DNA of 61,321 bases from a bacterium (lineage in GTDB: Bacteria > Patescibacteriota > Patescibacteriia > Patescibacteriales > XYC2-FULL-47-12): contig JAUYLZ010000052.1 of assembly GCA_030698385.1 (NCBI GenBank), positions 1-61,321 of the forward strand, given 5' to 3'. Positions 8,845 to 16,808 of the stretch are shown here, piece by piece (within the stretch, counting starts at the first letter, position 1; every line of letters begins with the position of its first letter). The translations under genes were made by a program, and so were the position numbers. The notes below the pieces were generated by a model, which was not told the DNA's origin, ran no database searches, and saw nothing but the letters and a program-made list of their open reading frames with translations.

Positions 8845-9396
8845 ATGACAGTAGAAAAAAAACAAAATAATGAAGAAATAAAAGAAGTAGATGAGGTAAG
8901 TGTGGATGAATCCGCAAGTATTAATGATGAAATTGCCAGCGATGATTTAGCTTCTGTTTCGGATGAAGCTGTGGCAGATAAGAAAGAAAAAAAGGACACA
9001 AAAAAGACAAAAGCCAAGGGCAAGAGCAAAAAGAAAAAAGAAAGAAAAAATATTTCTATCGGCAAAGCCTTTGTTCAGGCAACATACAATAATACGATTA
9101 TTACTTTGGCTGACCAAAATGGAAACGTGCTATCTTGGGCGAGCGCCGGCGTTTGCGGCTTCAAAGGAGCAAAAAAAGCAACACCATACGCCGCGCAAGT
9201 AATTGCCAAGAAGGCGGTGACAGCGGCTAAGGAGCATGGATTAAAAGAAGTATCAGTCTTTGTCAAAGGAGTCGGTACCGGTCGTGAGTCAGCGGTCAGG
9301 GCTCTTAACGCCAATGGTCTGATCATAACATCAATTAAAGATATAACGCCGGTTCCACATAATGGTTGTCGGCCAAAGAAACCAAGAAGAGTATAA
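8845..9396 (+). CDS. rpsK: Ribosomal protein uS11 with long charged N-terminal extension
   Basis: A 183-residue protein. Residues about 68-183 are normal uS11 of the 30S platform ([38 protein letters not shown], ending [15 protein letters not shown]). The first 67 residues are an extra low-complexity tail: an acidic Ser/Glu/Asp half (to about residue 45), then a Lys-rich half (about 46-67). Typical uS11 is about 125-130 residues. No better internal start is visible, so the extension is probably translated. Confidence 0.93.
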   Translation: MTVEKKQNNEEIKEVDEVSVDESASINDEIASDDLASVSDEAVADKKEKKDTKKTKAKGKSKKKKERKNISIGKAFVQATYNNTIITLADQNGNVLSWASAGVCGFKGAKKATPYAAQVIAKKAVTAAKEHGLKEVSVFVKGVGTGRESAVRALNANGLIITSIKDITPVPHNGCRPKKPRRV

Positions 9397-9400
9397 ACCT

Positions 9401-10006
9401 ATGAAAAGATATTCACATAAAATGTGCCGCCGTTACGGCGTAAAACTCTGCCAGTCAGAAAAATGTCCCGTATCAAGACGTAATTATCCGCCGGGAATTC
9501 ATGGACCAAAAGGGCGACCGCGCTTAACAGAATATGGCATACAGCTAGCAGAAAAACAAAAAGCAAAAATAATCTATAATGTAAGCGAAAAGCAGTTTCG
9601 GCTTACTTTTGAGAGCGCCTCTCGAGTTCAAGGCGATGCCGGACAGAACTTTATTTCTTTATTGGAAATGCGTTTGGATAATACTATTTATCGGCTTGGT
9701 TTAGCGAGTACTCGAGCGCAGGCAAGGCAACTGGTTAATCATGGACACTTTTTGGTGAATGACAAAAAAATCAACATTCCTTCTTTTAAAGTCAGCTCAG
9801 GCGATGTTATTTCATTGCATCAGAGCAGTTTTAATTCAAACTTTTTTAAAGAAGCTTTGCCAAAGGTAAAAATAGAGAAGATTCCGGGATGGTTGAATTT
9901 TGATCAAAAAAACAATACCGCAAAAATTTTGCATGCTCCAAAAAAAGGAGATCTTGAGCTTGGTATTGATACTCAGGCCATCGTTGAGTTTTATTCACGC
10001 CAATAA
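9401..10006 (+). CDS. rpsD: Ribosomal protein uS4
   Basis: 201 residues, a primary 16S rRNA binder. The start at 9401 gives MKRYSHKMCRRYGVKLCQSE, with a Cys-rich N-terminal zinc-finger-type motif. The S4 RNA-binding domain is at about residues 90-150 (MRLDNTIYRLGLASTRAQAR, LVNHGHFLVN). An earlier ATG at 9362 overlaps rpsK and is not expected. Confidence 0.95.
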   Translation: MKRYSHKMCRRYGVKLCQSEKCPVSRRNYPPGIHGPKGRPRLTEYGIQLAEKQKAKIIYNVSEKQFRLTFESASRVQGDAGQNFISLLEMRLDNTIYRLGLASTRAQARQLVNHGHFLVNDKKINIPSFKVSSGDVISLHQSSFNSNFFKEALPKVKIEKIPGWLNFDQKNNTAKILHAPKKGDLELGIDTQAIVEFYSRQ

Positions 10007-10030
10007 TTAATTTTTTTTAAAAATTTTCAT

Positions 10031-10855
10031 ATGAGTAATATAGTGCTACCAAAAAAAGTTACCTTTTTGCCTGATGAAAAACAAAAACATAACGGTCAAA
10101 TAATAATTGAACCATGCTATCCGGGATATGGCACTACGCTTGGTAATGCTATTCGCCGAGTCATGCTGTCATCTTTGCCCGGAGCCGCTGTCGTTGGCGT
10201 AAAGATTAAAGGCGTTGACCACGAGTTTTCCGCGATTGAAGGCGTCAAAGAAGATGCTCTGGAGATTTTGCTGAATTTAAAACAGCTTCGTCTGCAAATG
10301 TTTGAAGAAGCCCCGGAAACAATCGGCGACAAAGTTTTAAAACTTGAACTAAAAGTAAAAGGACCAAAAAAAGTAACCGGCGCTGACATTACAAAAAATA
10401 GTGAAATAAAGGTTAGCAATCCGGATATACATTTATTTGAGATAACTGACAAAAATACAGAGATAGAAATGGAATTTTCTGTTATGAGCGGATATGGCTA
10501 TGTGCCGATTGAAGGACGCGAACACCAGGAAAAAGAAGTCGGCTATATTGATATAGACTCTGTATTTAGCCCGGTTAAATCAATCAAAGTTGAGGTAGAA
10601 AACGTCCGTGTCGGCAAAATGACCAATTGGGATAAGTTAGTTATTGATGTTGAAACTGACGCTACAATCACTTTTGAACAAGCCTACAAAGAAGTTTGTG
10701 CAATATTAGTAAATCAATTTAGCTATTTGCTCGAAAACGCTGATAATAAAAAAGGTAAGAAAGCATCAGAGGCAGAAGAAGTTTCTGAAGAAAATTCCGA
10801 TGATACTGAAGACGAAAAAGCTGCTGATGAGGCAGATGAAGAAAAAGATAAATAA
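10031..10855 (+). CDS. rpoA: RNA polymerase alpha subunit lacking the C-terminal domain
   Basis: A 274-residue alpha subunit; the usual length is about 310-330. Residues 1-235 form a complete N-terminal assembly domain (GYGTTLGNAIRRVMLSSLPG, VKEDALEILLNLKQLRL, FSPVKSIKVEVENVRVG). After residue about 238 the helix-hairpin-helix C-terminal domain that reads UP elements and contacts activators is absent. It is replaced by a 35-residue acidic tail rich in Glu, Asp, Ala and Lys. The reading frame closes normally, 5 nt before rplQ, so this is not a frameshift. Confidence 0.95.
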   Translation: MSNIVLPKKVTFLPDEKQKHNGQIIIEPCYPGYGTTLGNAIRRVMLSSLPGAAVVGVKIKGVDHEFSAIEGVKEDALEILLNLKQLRLQMFEEAPETIGDKVLKLELKVKGPKKVTGADITKNSEIKVSNPDIHLFEITDKNTEIEMEFSVMSGYGYVPIEGREHQEKEVGYIDIDSVFSPVKSIKVEVENVRVGKMTNWDKLVIDVETDATITFEQAYKEVCAILVNQFSYLLENADNKKGKKASEAEEVSEENSDDTEDEKAADEADEEKDK

Positions 10856-10860
10856 TAAAT

Positions 10861-11211
10861 ATGCGACATAGAATAAAAACAAAAACTCTTGATAGAAAAA
10901 AACAACCGCGCGAGATGATGCTTCGAAATCTGGCCAGCAGTATTATAATGTATGAACGTGTGATTACTACCGAGGCCAAAGCAAAAGTAGTGCGTTCGCT
11001 GGTGGAAAAAGCAATAACTATTAGTAAAAAAAGCAATTTAAACGCCCATCGAGATTTGTTGCAAATTTTGCCGCAGAAAATGGCCGTAAAAAAATTATTG
11101 GAAGTGCTGGGTAAAAAGTATGCGGATAGAAAGGGAGGCTATACCAGAATTATTAAAATTGGCGCTCGTCAGGGAGACGGCGCAAAAACTGTTCAAATAG
11201 AGCTAGTTTAG
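10861..11211 (+). CDS. rplQ: Ribosomal protein bL17
   Basis: 116 residues, normal length, with MRHRIKTKTLDRKKQPREMM at the start and ITTEAKAKVVRSLVEKAI in the middle. It follows rpoA as in the canonical alpha operon. Confidence 0.95.
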   Translation: MRHRIKTKTLDRKKQPREMMLRNLASSIIMYERVITTEAKAKVVRSLVEKAITISKKSNLNAHRDLLQILPQKMAVKKLLEVLGKKYADRKGGYTRIIKIGARQGDGAKTVQIELV

Positions 11212-11229
11212 GTAACCTAGTTAATTAAT

Positions 11230-11586
11230 ATGACGGAAATAAAAAGAAAAACACATAAGATTGATGCGACCAGCCAAACAATCGGCCGCATGGCAACCCA
11301 AATTGCTATTTTTTTGCGTGGCAAGCATAAACCGGAATATCAGCATCATATTGATTTAGGCGACAGTGTTGTGGTGGAGAATATAAAAAAAGCGAAATTT
11401 ACTGGTACAAAGTTTGAAAAAAAAGAGTACCATAGTTTTTCCGGATACCCGGGCGGACTCAAAACCACTAAACTCAACGCGTTATTTACAAAAAATCCAA
11501 CCGAAGTTTTAAGAAAAGCAGTTTGGAATATGTTGCCAAAGAACAAATTACGCAGTGAAATGATTAAAAGACTTACTATTTCATAA
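11230..11586 (+). CDS. rplM: Ribosomal protein uL13 (short form)
   Basis: 118 residues against about 142 in most bacteria; C-terminal residues are missing. The core is clear: KTHKIDATSQTIGRMATQIA, LRGKHKPEYQHHIDLGD, HSFSGYPGG and AVWNMLPKNKLRSEMIKRL. Confidence 0.93.
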   Translation: MTEIKRKTHKIDATSQTIGRMATQIAIFLRGKHKPEYQHHIDLGDSVVVENIKKAKFTGTKFEKKEYHSFSGYPGGLKTTKLNALFTKNPTEVLRKAVWNMLPKNKLRSEMIKRLTIS

Positions 11587-11588
11587 TT

Positions 11589-12014
11589 ATGACAACAGAA
11601 ATAAAAACTCAAGACAAAGCAATTGGAAAGTATATCACCGCCACCGGAAGACGCAAGACCTCTGTCGCGCAAGTGAGACTTTTTAAAAATGTGAAAGGAA
11701 CTATTAGCGTTAATGACTTGAATTATACTGAATATTTTTCAACCAAGGAACTGCAGAGCAAAGTTACCAGGCCGTTAAAAGCGGTTGGCATGGAGCAGTC
11801 GCTGGGGTTTTCTATAGTTGTCAAAGGCGGGGGAAAAGTCGGCCAGGCCGATGCTATCTGCCATGGCATATCCAGAGCATTGCTGGAAATGGATAAAGAT
11901 CTAAAACCAACGCTAAGAGCCGAGGACCTATTAACTCGTGATGCCCGCAAGAAAGAAAGAAAGAAACCGGGACTTAAAAAAGCCCGCCGCGCGCCGCAGT
12001 GGAGCAAGCGTTAA
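11589..12014 (+). CDS. rpsI: Ribosomal protein uS9
   Basis: 141 residues ending in the family tail GLKKARRAPQWSKR, the lysine/arginine-rich extension that reaches the P-site tRNA. The core is YITATGRRKTSVAQVRLFKN. It lies 2 nt after rplM, as in the widespread rplM-rpsI pair, and is the last gene of the ribosomal operon. Confidence 0.95.
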   Translation: MTTEIKTQDKAIGKYITATGRRKTSVAQVRLFKNVKGTISVNDLNYTEYFSTKELQSKVTRPLKAVGMEQSLGFSIVVKGGGKVGQADAICHGISRALLEMDKDLKPTLRAEDLLTRDARKKERKKPGLKKARRAPQWSKR

Positions 12015-12042
12015 TTTTATAAATAATAATAAGCAAATACTA

Positions 12043-12066
12043 AACCGTCCGCAGTGGCGGTTTTTT
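12043..12066 (+). terminator. Terminator of the ribosomal operon
   Basis: AACCG(T)CC and GGCGGTT pair around GCAGT with one bulged T, followed by six T. Confidence 0.85.
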
Positions 12067-12074
12067 GTTTTAAA

Positions 12075-12103
12075 TTGCTAAATTTTCTTATTATCGTTAT
12101 AAT
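12075..12103 (+). promoter_or_regulatory. Promoter of the glycan cluster
   Basis: TTGCTA (12075-12080), a 17-bp spacer and TATAAT (12098-12103), about 50 bp upstream of the flippase start. Confidence 0.65.
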
Positions 12104-12156
12104 AAAAGCAGACTTTTATTTGTATATTCGTTCTAGTTGGTAATCAGTAAAAGTTT

Positions 12157-13590
12157 ATGAAGATTGAAAATATCGCGAAAAACACATCACATTTTACTCT
12201 GGCCTTGATTCTGCAAAAGGTCATTTCTTTTAGTTACTTCATCATCATTGCGCGGTTCATCGGTCCGGAAAATCTGGGCAAGTATTACTTCGCGGTTTCA
12301 TTTACAACCATCTTCGCCATATTTATCGACCTTGGCATGTCCTCGGTGCTGATACGTGAGATAGCTAAGTTCAAGGAAAAAGCGGAGAATTACCTGCGCA
12401 ATATTATTGGATTAAAATTAATTTTGACGGTAGTGTCGCTAGGCACGGTAGTAATTCTGATTAATTTAATGGGTTATCCGGAATTAACTAGACATTTGGT
12501 ATATCTTTCTTCAGTGGCCATGATTCTTGATTCTTTTACGCTGACTTTTTTTGCTGTCAGCCGCGGTCATCATAATTTGACCTTTGAGAGCTTTGCCGTG
12601 GTTTTTTACCAGTTAATAGCTTTGCTAGCCGGTACAACATTTTTGTATCTTGGCTACAGCTTGCGTTGGTTGGTTGGTTCAATGATTATTGCCAGTATAA
12701 CCAATTTCGTCTGCGCCGGCGCCTTGGTTAAATACCGATGGCAGATACCGTTGCGCCCGAAGTTTGACCCGGTGATTATTCGCGGCATTATAAAAATCGC
12801 CTTGCCTTTTGCCATGTTTGGCATTTTTCAGAGATTTTATACTTACTTTGATAGTATCTTGCTTTCGCTCTTGGCCGGCGATCATTATGTCGGTTTGTAC
12901 AGCGTGGCATTCAAAATAACTTTTGCTCTGCAGTTTTTGCCGCTGGCTTTTGTAGCCTCTTTATTTCCGGCTATGAGCACGTATTACGTCAGTAATAAAA
13001 AGCAGCTTGGACTTGTTTTTGAACGATCAATGAATTATTTGATAATAATCGCTCTGCCGATTTCTTTTGGAATTATCGTTTTGGCCGACCGCATTATTTT
13101 AATTTTTAAAGAAGACTACACCGGATCAATTCTGCCCTTGCAGATAATTATTGCCAGCCTTATATTCATCTTTGCCAGTTATCCGGTAGGTTCTCTGCTC
13201 AATGCCTGTGACCGGCAAAAAATAAACACCATAAATATGGGCATAGCTTTGCTGATGAGCATAATTTTGAATGTCGCTTTGATACCGTATTTTCAGGCGG
13301 TCGGAGCGGCAGTTACGGTTTTGATAACCAATGCGATGTTACTAACGCTTGGCCTGTACTGGGTGCCGCGGATTATTGATTATCACAAAATCGTAATCAT
13401 TCGCGTATTTTTGAAATCACTTGTCTCGGTGTTTGTGATGGGCTTGATTCTTTGGTATGCTAAGGCTTACCTGCCAATAATCGTTAGCGTAGTACTGGGC
13501 GGATTTATTTATGTTGGATTTTTATACTTGATAAAAGGTTATACTACTGAAGACGTGGTTAGTATCAAGAATTCTATTTTTAAAAAATAG
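12157..13590 (+). CDS. Wzx-type polysaccharide flippase
   Basis: A 477-residue integral membrane protein with about 12-14 hydrophobic helices and the MOP/polysaccharide-export start IAKNTSHFTLALILQKVISF followed by ARFIGPENLGKYYFA. Such proteins flip undecaprenyl-linked glycan units across the membrane. It is the first gene of a cluster that also supplies a GT4, two GT2 enzymes and a Wzy-like polymerase, which fits a Wzx/Wzy pathway. Confidence 0.88.
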   Translation: MKIENIAKNTSHFTLALILQKVISFSYFIIIARFIGPENLGKYYFAVSFTTIFAIFIDLGMSSVLIREIAKFKEKAENYLRNIIGLKLILTVVSLGTVVILINLMGYPELTRHLVYLSSVAMILDSFTLTFFAVSRGHHNLTFESFAVVFYQLIALLAGTTFLYLGYSLRWLVGSMIIASITNFVCAGALVKYRWQIPLRPKFDPVIIRGIIKIALPFAMFGIFQRFYTYFDSILLSLLAGDHYVGLYSVAFKITFALQFLPLAFVASLFPAMSTYYVSNKKQLGLVFERSMNYLIIIALPISFGIIVLADRIILIFKEDYTGSILPLQIIIASLIFIFASYPVGSLLNACDRQKINTINMGIALLMSIILNVALIPYFQAVGAAVTVLITNAMLLTLGLYWVPRIIDYHKIVIIRVFLKSLVSVFVMGLILWYAKAYLPIIVSVVLGGFIYVGFLYLIKGYTTEDVVSIKNSIFKK

Positions 13591-13594
13591 CCAT

Positions 13595-14671
13595 ATGTCT
13601 GAGAAAAAAAATACTTTGCTTTTTACGCTGGAGTTTCCGCCGCGGATCGGGGGCGTTTCGCGCTATTATGAAAAAATGTACCGGCACATGAATGATTTAT
13701 TAGTTTTGACTGTCGGAAAAGGAGAAGATGAACGCGTTACTCGCCGCAGTCTTTTACTGCCGCACTGGCTAATGGGGATTTTTTATCTCTGGCGCGAGGT
13801 GAAGAAAAATAATATTAATACGGTAATTATTGGCAATATTTTGCCGCTGGGAACCGTGGCAATGTTTTTGGCGAAAATTATCAAGTTTGATTATGTGGTG
13901 ATTTTGCACGGACTTGATTTTTCACTGGCTCTGGATGTGCCGCGCAAGAGAAAACTAACTGAAAAAATTTTAAAAAACGCAAAAAAAATAATCGCCGCGA
14001 ATAGTTATGTCGCCCGGCAAGCCGCCAAGATTGTTAACAAATCAAAGGTGGCAGTGGTGAATCCGGGCGTGGATTATCATGTTATGTCAAATGATAATTT
14101 GATAGAGAAATTAAGGAATGACTATGAATTGCATGGTAAAAAAGTGATGCTGCAAGTCGGCCGATTAATCAAGCGCAAGGGCTATGACATGGTTATTGAG
14201 GCAATGCCGATAGCGCTCGCGAAGTGTCCTGATTTAATCTACGTAATCATCGGCAAAGGTCCGGAAAAAAACAATCTCGCGACAATGGCGAAAAACATTC
14301 GTCGCGACGTGATAATAATTGATGATGCCGATGATCAGGAGGTGCAGGCGTGGTTTGAGCTCTGCCACTTGTTTATTATGCCGGCGCGCAATATTGATGG
14401 CGACTACGAGGGCTTTGGTATTGTTTATCTGGAGGCGAACGCCCACGGCAAGCCGGTGATCGCGGGTAAGAGCGGGGGAGTGCGCGACGCGGTTAAAGAT
14501 GGTTTAAACGGATTATTAGTGAATCCGGAAAGCGCTGAAGAAATCAGCGATGCTATTATCAAGCTATACAAAGACGAAGAGTTTGCCCAAAAGCTTGGCG
14601 AGCAGGGACGGCAGAGAATAAAGGAATTTAGCTGGCGCAAGCAGGTTGAAAAAATTGAAAACGTTCTTTAG
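13595..14671 (+). CDS. GT4-family glycosyltransferase
   Basis: A 358-residue GT-B enzyme. The N-terminal domain begins LLFTLEFPPRIGGVSRYYEK. The donor-binding C-terminal half has LQVGRLIKRKGYDMVIEAMP and the EGFGIVYLEANAHGKPVIAG motif, the family E-x7-E signature. It retains the nucleotide-sugar from a cytoplasmic donor; the sugar is unknown. It starts 4 nt after the flippase. Confidence 0.9.
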   Translation: MSEKKNTLLFTLEFPPRIGGVSRYYEKMYRHMNDLLVLTVGKGEDERVTRRSLLLPHWLMGIFYLWREVKKNNINTVIIGNILPLGTVAMFLAKIIKFDYVVILHGLDFSLALDVPRKRKLTEKILKNAKKIIAANSYVARQAAKIVNKSKVAVVNPGVDYHVMSNDNLIEKLRNDYELHGKKVMLQVGRLIKRKGYDMVIEAMPIALAKCPDLIYVIIGKGPEKNNLATMAKNIRRDVIIIDDADDQEVQAWFELCHLFIMPARNIDGDYEGFGIVYLEANAHGKPVIAGKSGGVRDAVKDGLNGLLVNPESAEEISDAIIKLYKDEEFAQKLGEQGRQRIKEFSWRKQVEKIENVL

Positions 14672-14674
14672 AAT

Positions 14675-14700
14675 AAAAAAAAGCCGTTCGGGTGAACGGC
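14675..14700 (-). terminator. Terminator, mainly for the minus-strand gene
   Basis: GCCGTTC and GAACGGC form a 7-bp stem with a 4-nt loop. The T-run lies on the minus strand (eight A at 14675-14682 on the plus strand). It may also slow plus-strand readthrough from the GT4 gene. Confidence 0.75.
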
Positions 14701-14720
14701 TTCAAATTGAATAAGGATTA

Positions 14721-15122
14721 TTATTTTTTTTTCTTCTGACTGCCGCGCCATTCTTTTGGCTTAGACTTGCACAGCCATTTTTTAATGATTGTAATTGTAA
14801 TTGAGTCTGAGTCTGATTCTGTATTTTGTGAAAGTTCTTTACGTAGTGATAATAGTTGAGCGTGCAATTTTTTATTTTGAGGAAATTTTTTGTGCGCCAC
14901 GCTAACAATTTCATCAATGTGGGATGGATTTTGTAGTAAAATGTTTCGAATTTCCTGTCTAAATTTATTTATGTCATTGGCATTCTCCATGCCCACGGTT
15001 GTGACTTTTCCATCATGAGTAAATTTTGACTTTAAAGCATGAGATGATTTTTTCCTAGTTTCATTAATTTTTTCTTCAGATATTAATCCTTTTTGAAAGA
15101 GCAGTTCCCCAAAAGATTCCAT
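14721..15122 (-). CDS. Hypothetical charged protein
   Basis: 133 residues, not recognised. It is soluble and rich in Lys, Ser and Glu, opening MESFGELLFQKGLISEEKIN and ending with a stretch of Lys. It is the only minus-strand gene inside the glycan cluster and has its own promoter, ribosome binding site (AAGGAGA, 9 nt from the ATG) and terminator. It is therefore a stand-alone insertion between the GT4 and GT2 genes. Confidence 0.7.
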   Translation of the reverse strand: MESFGELLFQKGLISEEKINETRKKSSHALKSKFTHDGKVTTVGMENANDINKFRQEIRNILLQNPSHIDEIVSVAHKKFPQNKKLHAQLLSLRKELSQNTESDSDSITITIIKKWLCKSKPKEWRGSQKKKK

Positions 15123-15164
15123 CAGAGTGTCTCCTTTTTTAAAAAAATGATTTTTTATAGATTT

Positions 15165-15193
15165 ATAATATCATATATGTAAACTGTTGTCAA
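15165..15193 (-). promoter_or_regulatory. Strong minus-strand promoter
   Basis: On the minus strand TTGACA (plus 15188-15193), a 17-bp spacer and TATTAT (plus 15165-15170). It drives the 133-residue gene and ends 3 bp before the divergent GT2 start codon at 15197. Confidence 0.8.
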
Positions 15194-15196
15194 GCT

Positions 15197-15913
15197 ATGC
15201 AAAAAAATACTCTAATATCAGTGATTATCCCCGTCTATAACCAAGCCGAAGAAATTCAGCAGTCTTTGCATTCGCTTTTGACGCAATCGCACAAAAATTA
15301 CGAAGTTATTGTCGTAAATGACGGCTCCACCGACAGTACCGCCAAAGTGCTGGATGAGATGAAAAAAATTTTTTGGCAGCGTGGAATTAGATTTAAGTCA
15401 ATTCAGCAAAGCAATCGCGGCTCAAACCATGCTCGTAATCGCGGCCGGGAAGAAAGCCGGGGAGAGTTTATCATCTTCTGGGACTCAGATATTGTCGCGG
15501 CAAGCGAACTGCTTGAGAAGCTGTTAAACGCCTTGCGTGAAAATCCGGAAGCAAGCTATGCCTATTCATCTTTTATTTTTGGCAAAAAAAAATTCAAGCT
15601 CTGGGAGTTTAATCCGGAAAAATTAAAACAGCTGCCTTACATTCATTCTTCATCCTTGATACGGAAAGATCATTTTCCGCCTAACGGCTGGGACGCGCGT
15701 GTTAAGCGCCTGCAGGACTGGGATGTTTGGCTGACCATGCTGGAAAATGGTTACAAAGGCGTGTGGGTGCCGGAATTTTTGTTTACCGTTTTGACCAAGC
15801 ATGGCACGATGAGCGTTTGGTTGCCAAAGTATGTGTATAAAGTACCCTGGCTGAGTGAAGTGAAGAAGTACAAAAAGGCAGTTGAGGTTATAAAGAAAAA
15901 ACATAAGTTATAA
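15197..15913 (+). CDS. GT2-family glycosyltransferase
   Basis: A 238-residue GT-A enzyme: ISVIIPVYNQAEEIQQSLHS at the N-terminus, VVNDGSTDST for the nucleotide site, and the metal-binding WDSDI near residue 95. No membrane segments. It is followed 4 nt later by a second GT2 gene. Confidence 0.9.
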   Translation: MQKNTLISVIIPVYNQAEEIQQSLHSLLTQSHKNYEVIVVNDGSTDSTAKVLDEMKKIFWQRGIRFKSIQQSNRGSNHARNRGREESRGEFIIFWDSDIVAASELLEKLLNALRENPEASYAYSSFIFGKKKFKLWEFNPEKLKQLPYIHSSSLIRKDHFPPNGWDARVKRLQDWDVWLTMLENGYKGVWVPEFLFTVLTKHGTMSVWLPKYVYKVPWLSEVKKYKKAVEVIKKKHKL

Positions 15914-15917
15914 TTCT

Positions 15918-16796
15918 ATGGACTTATCAATCATTATTGTAAACTGGAATGTTGAGTCCTTGCTTTATCGCTGTCTGAAATCAATATTTGTCTTTACTCA
16001 AGGTATTGATTTTGAGGTGATTGTCATTGATAATAATTCAACTGACGGATCAGTTCAGATGCTCAATGAATTGAGCTTTGAACACCGGAACTTGCGGATT
16101 TTTTTTAATGCCAAAAATATCGGTTTTGCCAAGGCGAATAATCAGGGTTTGCGCGCGGCGCAGGGCAAGTACGCGCTGTTTATGAATCCAGATATGGAAG
16201 TGACTGAAAACACGGCAAAAAAACTTTTTCAATATATGGAGGCGCATCCGGATGTCGGCGCGAGCACCTGTCAGTTGCAGTATAGCGACGGCCATCGCCA
16301 GCCGAACGTGAAACGCAACCCGACATTTTTTTCTCAGCTCTGGTTGCTTTACAAACTGCATCATTTTTGGCAGCCCAAGTTTTTTAGAAATTATCTGGCA
16401 AAAGATTTTGACTATTCCCAAGAGCAGGCCGTGGAACAAATCATGGGCGCGTTCATTTTTGCGCGGCGGGAGTTAATGACGCAAATCGGCGGCTGGTCGG
16501 AAGATTACTTTGTCTGGTGGGAAGATTTGGATTTGTGCAAGCGCTTGCAGCAAATTAATGAAAAAATTGTCTATCTGCCGATTAGCCGCGTATTGCACTA
16601 CGAAGGGAAATCTTTTCTGCAGCAAAAGAGTCTGAAACGCCAAACCAATTTTAATCGCAGTATGCTGACATATTTCAGAAAATACCACCGCTGGCCGGCT
16701 TGGCTGTTTTTAAAATTTGCCAGTTTTGATAGTTACATTCTCTCCGCAGTTACGCAGATTTTTAAGATTCAGCCAAAGACGCAGTCAAAACTTTAA
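15918..16796 (+). CDS. GT2-family glycosyltransferase, rhamnosyltransferase-like
   Basis: 292 residues: LSIIIVNWNVESLLYRCLKS, VIDNNSTDGSVQML, NPDMEVTE as the DxD-type site, and MGAFIFARRELMTQIGGWSEDYFVWWEDLD, the donor/acceptor loop common in rhamnosyltransferase-like GT2 proteins. The sugar specificity is an inference from that resemblance. Confidence 0.88.
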   Translation: MDLSIIIVNWNVESLLYRCLKSIFVFTQGIDFEVIVIDNNSTDGSVQMLNELSFEHRNLRIFFNAKNIGFAKANNQGLRAAQGKYALFMNPDMEVTENTAKKLFQYMEAHPDVGASTCQLQYSDGHRQPNVKRNPTFFSQLWLLYKLHHFWQPKFFRNYLAKDFDYSQEQAVEQIMGAFIFARRELMTQIGGWSEDYFVWWEDLDLCKRLQQINEKIVYLPISRVLHYEGKSFLQQKSLKRQTNFNRSMLTYFRKYHRWPAWLFLKFASFDSYILSAVTQIFKIQPKTQSKL

Positions 16797-16808
16797 TTAA
16801 CGGATATT

